Source of the DNA: Nitrospirota bacterium
Lineage (GTDB): Bacteria > Nitrospirota > Thermodesulfovibrionia > Thermodesulfovibrionales > Magnetobacteriaceae
NCBI GenBank assembly: GCA_015232165.1
Contig: JADGAE010000094.1
Location: 1-6,993, forward strand
Length of the DNA: 6,993 bases
Direction: 5' to 3'
Made by a program: the position numbers and the translations under genes. The notes below the pieces were generated by a model. That model saw only the letters and a program-made list of their open reading frames with translations. It ran no database searches and was not told the origin of the DNA. Below, piece after piece: positions 1 through 6,056 of the stretch. Numbering within the stretch: the first letter of the stretch is position 1; each line of letters opens with the position of its first letter.

Positions 1-7
1 GTTCTGA

Positions 8-37
8 AGGGGGGCGGAGCCGCCCCTTTCTTTCTTT
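8..37 (+). terminator. Intrinsic terminator of an upstream unit
   Basis: A GC-rich stem, GGGGCG (11-16) pairing with CGCCCC (21-26) across a GAGC loop, can be extended by G-T and A-T pairs and is followed by a T-rich run (27-37, TTTCTTTCTTT). This is the form of a rho-independent terminator reading in the + direction. It would end a gene that lies before the window and separate it from the promoter at 110. Confidence 0.8.
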
Positions 38-42
38 GTATC

Positions 43-86
43 GCATGCAATCGACACGCGCTATGTAGAGCGTTTCGATTGAGTGC
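43..86. other. Imperfect inverted repeat upstream of the promoter
   Basis: CAATCGA (48-54) is the exact reverse complement of TCGATTG (75-81). Inside it CGCT (59-62) pairs with AGCG (69-72), and outside it GCA (43-45) pairs with TGC (84-86). The repeat lies between the upstream terminator and the -35 box, ending about 24 bases before it. It could be an operator or activator site, or chance symmetry. Nothing in the sequence identifies a regulator. Confidence 0.35.
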
Positions 87-109
87 AATATGAAATTATG
101 AAAAAAAAA

Positions 110-140
110 TTGACAATATTTCTTTATTTTTTGTTATAAT
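110..140 (+). promoter_or_regulatory. Sigma-70-type promoter of the operon
   Basis: A perfect -35 hexamer TTGACA (110-115) is followed, after 19 bases, by a perfect -10 hexamer TATAAT (135-140). The -10 is preceded by TG with one intervening base (132-134), the extended -10 form. The 19-base spacing is longer than the usual 17, which the extended -10 could offset. An A9 tract (101-109) lies just upstream. Transcription would begin near 147, giving a leader of about 50 bases before the first start codon. No strong structure or riboswitch was recognised in that leader. Confidence 0.75.
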
Positions 141-199
141 TCAACGGTCGGTTCAGAGTTAAGAAAGTGTAAAAATAATTGAGACGGGTGTTATAAATA

Positions 200-640
200 G
201 TGGGCGGAACAAGACGTGAATTGCTATTGCTGTTAGTTGCTGCAACGGGGGCGTATTTCTTTGAAACTCTGTCACCGATAAGCAATCATATACCACCGCC
301 CCCTGTCATTTCCAATAACGGGTCGAGAGAATGTCCGTTGCTTAAAGCTGATGTAACCGTTGAAAATATGGGGGAACTGGTGATGATTCAGCGCCGGCAG
401 TATGGTCAGCCAGTTACCTTCATGGTTAATCTCTTAGGTGCCAGGATAGTTGAACTTCTCAGGGGTAATCTCACAATTGAGGAAATATCTGATCTTATGT
501 CACGCCAGACAGAAATAAGAAGGTCGGAGGTGTTTGATGCCAAGGTGGCATGTTTTGTGGCTGAGATAGGTAAGTTGGGATTTCTCGAAAAACCTTTCTA
601 TGTAAAAATAATAGAAGAATATAAAGTCTCTTATGCATGA
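200..640 (+). CDS. PqqD-like RiPP recognition element protein with a twin-arginine-like N-terminus
   Basis: This 146-residue protein probably binds the leader of the downstream Cys-rich peptide and presents it to the radical SAM enzyme, as PqqD-family proteins do. Residues about 46-132 have the PqqD/RRE pattern: a PLLKADVTV opening, a strand around GELVMIQRR, a conserved-type VNLLGARIVELLRGN helix turn, an LTIEEISDLM helix, and a last helix ending LGFLEKP. Unlike PqqD (about 90 residues) it has an N-terminal extension with TRRELLL (residues 4-10), a hydrophobic stretch to about 21, and a Pro-rich linker (31-36). This resembles a Tat signal or a membrane anchor. The start is GTG; an in-frame stop at 194 excludes a longer form, and the Shine-Dalgarno sequence is weak (GGGTG, 186-190). 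The last 8 bases overlap the maturase gene. The RRE call is firm in pattern; the location in the cell is open. Confidence 0.8.
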   Translation: MGGTRRELLLLLVAATGAYFFETLSPISNHIPPPPVISNNGSRECPLLKADVTVENMGELVMIQRRQYGQPVTFMVNLLGARIVELLRGNLTIEEISDLMSRQTEIRRSEVFDAKVACFVAEIGKLGFLEKPFYVKIIEEYKVSYA

Positions 641-1985
641 CAAAGTGAACAATAAAGAGGAAATATTTGTTATACCTAAGGAAAGTGATAAATATATCCT
701 ATATGCGCCGTTGCGCGGTAGTTCGGCCCTCGTCAATGCTGCAACGGTTAGTGTGGTAGCTAGATACCTGCAAGATAAGAAAGAAGGTTTTGACGGAAAA
801 GACCTTGAGATACTCAATACCCTTACAGATCAGGGAATGCTCGGTGATCCAGTGCCTCGTCCACCTTTGTTTCCGGATAATTATGTGTTCTACCCCCATG
901 AAGTGACCCTCTTTCCGACAAGTCGCTGCAATCTCCGTTGTCGGTACTGTTATGCGGAGGCAGGGAAGAAGTCTGTCGATATGCCATTGGAGATAGCACA
1001 AGCTGCCATAGATGTTGTCGCAACAAACGGCGGACTGCTTGGCAGTAAGAGCTTTGTTGTCGGATTTCATGGCGGCGGAGAACCCACAGTGGCGTGGCAT
1101 ATTATAACCGGTAGTATCGATTATGGTCTGAAGAAATCACAGGAAAGCGGACTCGATGTAGAATTTCACATGGCAACAAATGGTATGCTCACCGACATGC
1201 AAAGAAAGTACATCGTAGAACACTTCACAACGGTAAATGTCTCTTTAGATGGTCCGGATTACATTCAAAATCATAACAGGCCCAAAGTTAATGGGGGAGA
1301 CTCATTTAGTGAGGTATATGAGTCCCTCCTTTATTTTGACCAAAACGGGTTTCACTATGGTATACACACTACAATTACGGATTATACCGTTGCCCGGATG
1401 GAGGAAATAGTTAGTTGGTTGGCAGGGAGATTTAATCTCAAGTACTTGCAAATTGAACCTGCCTGGTTTTGCGGGAGATGTATTAGTAGTGGGGAGAAGT
1501 CACCTGATGAAGATGCCTTTGTCGAAAACTTTTTAAAGGTTCGTGTTATAGCTCGGGAAAAAGGTATAAACTTGTTCTATAGTGGTGCAAGGATAAATGT
1601 GCTTACATCCAAGTTTTGTGCAGCCCCCGGGGATGGCTTTAATGTATTGCCTGAGGGGGTGGTTACATCGTGTTATGAGGTGACAGACATGGATGACCCC
1701 AGGGCCAATATCTTTCATTACGGTAGGTATAACCACAACTCTAATACGTTTGACTTTGACATGAAACGGATGAAAGAGCTATCAAAACTGTCGGTTGAAA
1801 ATCTCCCTTTTTGTCGTGATTGCTTTTGCAAATGGCATTGTAGCGGTGATTGTTTGGCAAAAGCCGTTGACTCAAATAACGCCTTCTGTCACCAGGGGAG
1901 CTTCAGATGCAAACTAAACAGGCGACTTACGCTTGCCCAGATAGAAGAACAGTTGTTGGGAGGTGATTATGGCAGACAAACCTGA
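633..1985 (+). CDS. Radical SAM/SPASM peptide maturase
   Basis: This 450-residue enzyme has the layout of RiPP-modifying SPASM enzymes. Residues about 10-72 resemble a built-in RRE-like segment (YILYAPLRGSSALVN, ending in an LTDQGMLGD turn). The radical SAM core begins with C99-x3-C103-x2-C106 (CNLRCRYC), which binds the SAM-cleaving [4Fe-4S] cluster, and contains the GGGEP motif (147-151). The C-terminal SPASM region supplies C329, C347, then C394-x2-C397-x5-C403-x3-C407, then C419 or C426, matching the seven-cysteine pattern for two auxiliary clusters. The start overlaps the RRE gene by 8 bases, and its end overlaps the Cys-rich peptide gene by 17, so translation is probably coupled. The peptide next door is the obvious substrate. 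Thioether formation at its cysteines is the most likely chemistry for this family but is inferred, since SPASM enzymes also form C-C bonds and epimerise residues. Confidence 0.9.
   Translation: MHDKVNNKEEIFVIPKESDKYILYAPLRGSSALVNAATVSVVARYLQDKKEGFDGKDLEILNTLTDQGMLGDPVPRPPLFPDNYVFYPHEVTLFPTSRCNLRCRYCYAEAGKKSVDMPLEIAQAAIDVVATNGGLLGSKSFVVGFHGGGEPTVAWHIITGSIDYGLKKSQESGLDVEFHMATNGMLTDMQRKYIVEHFTTVNVSLDGPDYIQNHNRPKVNGGDSFSEVYESLLYFDQNGFHYGIHTTITDYTVARMEEIVSWLAGRFNLKYLQIEPAWFCGRCISSGEKSPDEDAFVENFLKVRVIAREKGINLFYSGARINVLTSKFCAAPGDGFNVLPEGVVTSCYEVTDMDDPRANIFHYGRYNHNSNTFDFDMKRMKELSKLSVENLPFCRDCFCKWHCSGDCLAKAVDSNNAFCHQGSFRCKLNRRLTLAQIEEQLLGGDYGRQT
1958..1963 (+). promoter_or_regulatory. Strong ribosome binding site fixing the peptide start
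   Basis: GGGAGG, continuing into TGAT, is an excellent Shine-Dalgarno match five bases before the ATG at 1969. A GTG at 1963 in the same frame overlaps this site and would leave no spacing, so the ATG is preferred. It is the best ribosome site in the operon and suggests the peptide is made at a higher level than the enzymes. Confidence 0.8.
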
Positions 1986-2346
1986 TGACAGACCCAAAAA
2001 GATAGATAAAAAAGAAGAGGAAGAACCAAAGATATACATTGTTATAAAAGGGCAAAAACATGAACGACCAGGGCTGGAGACCTTTTTTGCTCAATCAGCA
2101 TCCGAACTGACAGACCCCTCTAACGACAATAAGGTCAATGACTGTTCAGATCACCCTATAGTGGGTACGTACTGCTCGTGCAATAAGGTCTGTACGTGTC
2201 AGAGTGTTTGCAGTTGTCATGGAAAATCTGTATGTAGTTGTGTTCCCGTATGTAGTTGTCAGGCTGTTAGTCAACCAAAATCTGTATGTAGTTGTCAGTC
2301 TGTCGGTAGAAGTAGTTATGGTTGCCGTTGTGCACCCGTGCATTAA
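1969..2346 (+). CDS. Cys-rich CxC-repeat peptide, candidate RiPP precursor
   Basis: The 125-residue product splits into two unlike halves. Residues 1-60 are charged and nearly Cys-free (KKIDKKEEEEPK at 10-21, then a strand-like KIYIVIKG at 21-28 and RPGLETFFAQSA at 33-44), which suits a leader that docks on an RRE. Residues 68-123 form a core of hexads with the unit VCSCxx: CxC pairs at 69/71, 75/77, 81/83, 89/91, 95/97, 107/109 and 119/121, giving 15 cysteines with C59. No signal peptide or membrane segment is present. It lies directly after a SPASM maturase, overlapping it by 17 bases. I recognise no named family. A metal-binding protein of metallothionein type is the main alternative. The ATG is chosen over a GTG six bases earlier because of the Shine-Dalgarno position. 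Confidence 0.8.
   Translation: MADKPDDRPKKIDKKEEEEPKIYIVIKGQKHERPGLETFFAQSASELTDPSNDNKVNDCSDHPIVGTYCSCNKVCTCQSVCSCHGKSVCSCVPVCSCQAVSQPKSVCSCQSVGRSSYGCRCAPVH
2170..2337 (+). repeat. Hexad (18-base) tandem repeat array in the peptide core
   Basis: Nine units encode YCSCNK, VCTCQS, VCSCHGKS, VCSCVP, VCSCQA, VSQPKS, VCSCQS, VGRSSY and GCRCAP. Seven hold CxC, two (units 6 and 8) keep the length but have no Cys, and unit 3 has two extra residues. The repeat is also visible in the DNA: GTATGTAGTTGT occurs at 2230, 2248 and 2284 (steps of 18 and 36 bases), and a 19-base exact repeat lies at 2223-2241 and 2277-2295. Identity at synonymous positions points to recent unit duplication. Confidence 0.85.
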
Positions 2347-2348
2347 TT

Positions 2349-2354
2349 GGGGAG
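2349..2354 (+). promoter_or_regulatory. Ribosome binding site for the TPR gene
   Basis: GGGGAG sits three bases after the peptide stop codon and three bases before the TTG at 2358. The spacing is short, but this is the only good Shine-Dalgarno match before the signal peptide, and it supports TTG 2358 over an earlier TTG at 2322 that lies inside the peptide gene. Confidence 0.5.
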
Positions 2355-2357
2355 CTT

Positions 2358-3431
2358 TTGAGGAATATTAAGAGAAAAATAGTATTGTTTTTGTTGTTTT
2401 GTATAGTGTTTTCTATGGGGGATAGCTATGTGATAGCAGAATATTATAGATGTCAGGGTGCAAACAAAAAAATTGTTATACAAAAAGTGCCATGTGATAG
2501 TATAGATGACAACGAAAATGACTACGTAAAAAAGAGGCTACAATCGGTATCAAAAAATGAGGCACCAGAGAAAGAAAATGACAACGATAATAAAACAAAA
2601 ACAGAGATCATAATAGAGAAATATAGCGGCCTTGATCCTCACGGATATAAAACTGCAACTAAAATGTATACAACAACCCAAACGATGAATTATGATGGAG
2701 AGGCTGCCAAACTTATAGCTGCTATTACAAACGCATTAAACACAGGACTTTCACTTGAGAGCATAACCATATGGGATAATTTAAAGAAATTAAACCCTTA
2801 CAGACAAACCAAACAGGTACAAGACGTACTAACCGAATGGATAACAAAGAGCAATCATGCCAATAAGCGTTCCATGCAACAGGAAAGTCATAGCCTGGTT
2901 CTCTTCAAGCAGGGAAATACCCAATACAGACAAGGTGATTTTCAGGCGGCGTCTGCCACATATATGGCCGTACTGACTATCTCTCCAAAACATCATAATG
3001 CAAGAAACAACCTTGCCCTCAGCCAAATGCACCTAAACAATGACCTGACCGCACAGCTCGAATTTGAGCTGATTCGACTCATAGACGATACCTACATCCC
3101 TGCCTGTATAAATTTGGTAGTGCTGTATGAGCGTAATGGGCAGAGCCAAAAAGCACAGGTGTTATTGAAAGATATAATGAAAAAATCCCCTGATATCTCC
3201 CAAGCCCTATTTAATCAGGCATGGTATGAAAACATCCAGTGTAACCTTGAAGGTGCAGATTCCCTGTTAAGAAAAATATCCGGTAGGAACATTACAAAAT
3301 ACTATGATTTTTATAAACTAAACCATAAACAGCTCACAGCTTCCAAAGACATGGGAACAATAACACGCATAAAAGGTGGGGCGGATGACAATAATGCTAA
3401 AACAACCTGTGGACAAGCAATTAAGAAATAA
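2358..3431 (+). CDS. Secreted TPR protein with a DUF4124-like N-terminus
   Basis: From the TTG at 2358 the product has 357 residues. It opens with a typical Sec signal peptide: basic RNIKRK, hydrophobic IVLFLLFCIVF, and a probable cut after VIA (residues 25-27). The mature start, YYRCQGANKKIVIQKVPC (29-46), resembles the short DUF4124 domain common at the N-terminus of exported proteins. A charged, low-complexity linker (49-83) follows. Residues about 181-307 form three or four TPR units (GNTQYRQGDFQAASATYMAVL is the clearest), a fold for protein-protein contacts. A TTG start at 2322 would add 12 residues, spoil the signal peptide and overlap the peptide gene. The first third is A-rich, unlike the later genes. 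The protein probably acts outside the cytoplasmic membrane, perhaps as a scaffold or receptor for the exported peptide; no enzymatic motif is visible. Confidence 0.75.
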   Translation: MRNIKRKIVLFLLFCIVFSMGDSYVIAEYYRCQGANKKIVIQKVPCDSIDDNENDYVKKRLQSVSKNEAPEKENDNDNKTKTEIIIEKYSGLDPHGYKTATKMYTTTQTMNYDGEAAKLIAAITNALNTGLSLESITIWDNLKKLNPYRQTKQVQDVLTEWITKSNHANKRSMQQESHSLVLFKQGNTQYRQGDFQAASATYMAVLTISPKHHNARNNLALSQMHLNNDLTAQLEFELIRLIDDTYIPACINLVVLYERNGQSQKAQVLLKDIMKKSPDISQALFNQAWYENIQCNLEGADSLLRKISGRNITKYYDFYKLNHKQLTASKDMGTITRIKGGADDNNAKTTCGQAIKK

Positions 3432-3449
3432 AATGGTAAAAATAAGGGT

Positions 3450-5003
3450 ATGAGATGGGTATTTATTCGCCCTCACAACTATAGCTCATATTATGACCCT
3501 GAGATTCAAGAGCCTTTGGGGTTGGAATATCTTTCGGCAGTGAGGCATGAAAGGGGAGATGCAACCTTGATATTAGATTGTAGCCTGGAAAATAGTAGCG
3601 AAATAAAAACCGCCCGACGCGCTATGTCCTACAAACCTGACATTATAGGCTTCTCTATAATGACGGCCCAAAACATACCATCCGTCAATGCTATATACGA
3701 TGAGTGCAACAGAATATCCAGTGGCCATAATATTCAATGGCTTGCCGGTGGTAATTTCATCTCCTCGGAATTATCTCAGGCTATGAAGATATTACCTGAG
3801 CGGTTTTTTCTGTGTCAGTTTGAAGGGGAAAGGGCATTGGAGGGATTCGTTCAATCACTGCCTCTTCAGACCACCCATCGAGATGACCAGGGTCGTGTAG
3901 TGACAGGCAAGACCGTTGAAGACCTCGACTCTCTCCCCTTTCCAAGGCGCCCCTTTATTGATATAGTCCTGCAGAATAAATGGTCTGTTAACATACAGGG
4001 GTCACGAGGCTGTTGTGGAACATGTAAGTACTGCGCCTCACCTGGTATGTCGGCACAGGGCACTCGTAAGTGGCGCGGCCGGTCAATGGAAAACATTGTA
4101 CAAGAGATTGCCTGGCTCAATTATCAGTATGGGGTGGTGGCTTTTAACTTCGTCGATGAAGACTTCCTGGGTCCCAACCACTTGGCCAGGCAGCGAGCTA
4201 TAGCCCTCAGTAAAGGGTTAGCACAACGAAACTTAAAGGTCTCAATTGGCATACAGGTTCGTCCCGATTCTTTAACGCATGAAATCATTGATATCTTGAC
4301 AGGGACAGGGGTATCTTACTTCTTTATAGGAATAGAGTCTGACTCTCCCGATGACTTCAAACGCTGGGGCAGACCTTACCACCCGGATATATGGAAGACA
4401 ATGGCATACTTACAGCACCTTGATGTCGTTGTACATGCCGGCGTTATGTTGTTTCACCAACACTCCACGCTACAGGGAATCCGTCAGTTTGCCGGTAAGT
4501 TACATATCCATGGCCTCTTTAACTATGTATCGGCCGTTAACCGATTGGACGCTATCCCAGGTTCATTTTTCTATAAGTCGGCAATTAAAGAAAACATAAT
4601 CAAGAGCGACGATATAGGTCCACAACCCTTGCAATTCTTAAGCAAGGAGGTAGAATGCTTTTACGAAGACCTGCTTCACGTCCTGGCCCCACTTGGCCCA
4701 CCATACATGCATGCTATATGCTCACTACCTTACATGTCTGGAGTTGCACTAAGAGACCCCCGAAATCATGATTACGCAAACCTAAAGGCCACTATACAAC
4801 CGCTAAATGAAACCGTGTGGCAATCCTTCCTGAGCCTATTGAACGCCTATGAGCATGGGGGTGCAGAAAGGGCATTTGTAAACCAAATGCGCCATAATAA
4901 CCTGTCAGTCGCAATAGAGAGTGTTAAGACCTTGGTCAGAAATAACCTTGCCCCATCCTTTGAGACCCTGCGTGAGGCCATAAGGATTGATTCAGGGCTG
5001 TGA
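3450..5003 (+). CDS. B12-binding-domain radical SAM enzyme
   Basis: This 517-residue protein has the layout of class B (cobalamin-dependent) radical SAM enzymes. Residues 1-140 form a Rossmann-like B12-binding domain: the opening RPHN with EPLGLEYLSAV (21-31), KPDIIGFSIMT (62-72), WLAGG (97-101) and a GEGE-like FEGERAL (124-130). The DxHxxG cobalamin-binding His motif is not seen, as is common in this class. The radical SAM core starts with C188-x3-C192-x2-C195 (CCGTCKYC), followed by FVDEDFL (234-240), a G-rich strand FFIGIES (291-297) and a DAIPGSFFY segment (367-375). The C-terminal 130 residues are not recognised. Relatives methylate unreactive carbons or rearrange rings; the substrate here is unknown. 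The start fits the family N-terminus, though its Shine-Dalgarno sequence is poor. It begins 18 bases after the TPR gene and overlaps the next gene by 4, tying it to the U32 pair. Confidence 0.85.
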   Translation: MRWVFIRPHNYSSYYDPEIQEPLGLEYLSAVRHERGDATLILDCSLENSSEIKTARRAMSYKPDIIGFSIMTAQNIPSVNAIYDECNRISSGHNIQWLAGGNFISSELSQAMKILPERFFLCQFEGERALEGFVQSLPLQTTHRDDQGRVVTGKTVEDLDSLPFPRRPFIDIVLQNKWSVNIQGSRGCCGTCKYCASPGMSAQGTRKWRGRSMENIVQEIAWLNYQYGVVAFNFVDEDFLGPNHLARQRAIALSKGLAQRNLKVSIGIQVRPDSLTHEIIDILTGTGVSYFFIGIESDSPDDFKRWGRPYHPDIWKTMAYLQHLDVVVHAGVMLFHQHSTLQGIRQFAGKLHIHGLFNYVSAVNRLDAIPGSFFYKSAIKENIIKSDDIGPQPLQFLSKEVECFYEDLLHVLAPLGPPYMHAICSLPYMSGVALRDPRNHDYANLKATIQPLNETVWQSFLSLLNAYEHGGAERAFVNQMRHNNLSVAIESVKTLVRNNLAPSFETLREAIRIDSGL

Positions 5004-6019
5004 GCAAACGTATCGGAGATGCCAGGATAGTGGCTCCCGTGTGTTCCCTTGATGATGCCCTTGGCTCTATCGAGGCTGGTGCTGACGAACTGTATTGCGG
5101 GGTCATGTTTGACGATTGGATAGAGAGGTTTGGTGAAGCCGATCTTATAAGCAGACGGCAGGGACGTTATTCCCATATCTCCAGCAAAGATGAGTTGCAA
5201 GGTATTGTCAACCTGACCATGGATGCCGGCAAGAAAATAGGACTTACGTTAAATGTCCAATATTGCCGCAGTCAATATAACCTCGTCTTAGACTTGATAA
5301 GGATGTGGGAAGACATGGGGGGCCATTATGTCATTGTCTCTGACATAGGGATATTGCTGGAACTTCAAGGGATGCACTCCGGCCTCATCAAGCATCTGTC
5401 ATTAATGGCGGGAGTCTTTAACAGCATGAGTGTTGCATTCTTTCGTGAGTTTAACATATCACGGGTGGTTTTGCCCCGTGACCTGACAGTAGAGGAAATG
5501 AAATCCATACATAGTGCATCCGGGGATATGGAATTTGAGTGTCTGGTTATAAACCAGAAGTGTCAGTTTATTGATAGTATGTGTGGATTTCATCATAACC
5601 TCACACTCTCCGATGATATGGTTGTAGATACGCAATATAATATAGTACCTGGATGTGTCGAGCCTGTTATTTATACACATGACCCTATGTATGAAGGGCA
5701 TGGATGTAAGCTCTGCTATGAAACGAAAGATGGCAAGGTACATCATATTTACAACAACGACTTTCTGTATCCCCACTGTGCAGCATGTCTGCTTGCGGAG
5801 CTATGTGATGCCGGAGTTTCTTTTTTTAAGATAGCCGGGCGTGCTTATCCAACAGACATCATAGTTCGCTCAATCCGTTTCATCAAAAAAGCCTGTAGCA
5901 TTTTGACGTCCCATAAGCACCCCCCCCCTGCCTCTGTGGCAATGGATATTCAACAACTGTATTCACAGACATTTGATATCCCATGTGATAACACCAGATG
6001 CTATTACTTAATGGCATAA
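5000..6019 (+). CDS. U32-family protein, UbiU-like, probable Fe-S protein
   Basis: The 339-residue product belongs to the U32 family, which includes the putative peptidase YhbU/UbiU and the RNA hydroxylases TrhP and RlhA. It shows the family opening RIVAPVCSLDDALGSIEAG with GADELYCGV (27-35), then C188-x6-C195, the spacing of the first two cluster ligands in UbiU (C169, C176). C219 and C260 or C263 fall near the places of the third and fourth ligands. The signature KIEGR appears as KIAGR (277-281), so the usual Glu is Ala. Extra cysteines C236 and C239 have no counterpart I know. UbiU works with UbiV in oxygen-independent hydroxylation, and a UbiV-like gene follows 37 bases later. Start GTG overlaps the previous stop as GTGA. 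Old peptidase annotations of U32 are doubtful; a cluster-bearing hydroxylase-like role is the better reading, with the substrate unknown. Confidence 0.75.
   Translation: MSKRIGDARIVAPVCSLDDALGSIEAGADELYCGVMFDDWIERFGEADLISRRQGRYSHISSKDELQGIVNLTMDAGKKIGLTLNVQYCRSQYNLVLDLIRMWEDMGGHYVIVSDIGILLELQGMHSGLIKHLSLMAGVFNSMSVAFFREFNISRVVLPRDLTVEEMKSIHSASGDMEFECLVINQKCQFIDSMCGFHHNLTLSDDMVVDTQYNIVPGCVEPVIYTHDPMYEGHGCKLCYETKDGKVHHIYNNDFLYPHCAACLLAELCDAGVSFFKIAGRAYPTDIIVRSIRFIKKACSILTSHKHPPPASVAMDIQQLYSQTFDIPCDNTRCYYLMA
5920..5928 (+). repeat. C9 homopolymer tract in the UbiU-like gene
   Basis: Nine consecutive C encode the Pro run at residues 308-310, after the KIAGR motif and just before the C-terminal tail. 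The reading frame stays intact across it, so the tract as read gives a full-length protein. It could slip during replication, or could be a sequencing-length error. Confidence 0.6.
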
Positions 6020-6056
6020 CACTATGCGTTGAGCTATCCCGTGGGGAACCGGTGCT

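Noticed and set aside
500..1100. Minus-strand open frames opposite the RRE and maturase genes
   Set aside because: They lie opposite genes with clear family motifs, show no domain pattern and have no promoter or Shine-Dalgarno support.
1963..1968. GTG at 1963 as the peptide start
   Set aside because: It overlaps the Shine-Dalgarno sequence itself; the ATG at 1969 has proper spacing.
2170..2337. CRISPR-like direct repeats
   Set aside because: The repeats are in frame, 18 bases apart and encode a continuous Cys-rich protein with no spacer structure.
2146..2343. Minus-strand open frame rich in Thr across the peptide gene
   Set aside because: It is the complement of the 18-base Cys repeat; its Thr-rich composition comes from the repeat, and it has no ribosome site or domain.
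1969..2346. Metallothionein or ferredoxin identity for the Cys-rich peptide
   Set aside because: CxC motifs are common in metallothioneins, but the strict hexad period, the charged leader and the adjoining RRE and SPASM genes fit a RiPP precursor better. Metal binding is not excluded.
2322..2357. TTG at 2322 as the TPR protein start
   Set aside because: It lies within the peptide gene without a ribosome site and would place extra residues in front of an otherwise good signal peptide.
3433..3453. Tiny frame ATG to TGA (six codons) whose stop overlaps the B12 radical SAM start
   Set aside because: It could couple translation, but it is too short and lacks support; probably chance.
4015..4599. 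Plus-strand open frames in a second frame inside the B12 radical SAM gene
   Set aside because: The main frame holds the CxxxCxxC motif and continuous family features; the other frames encode no recognisable protein.
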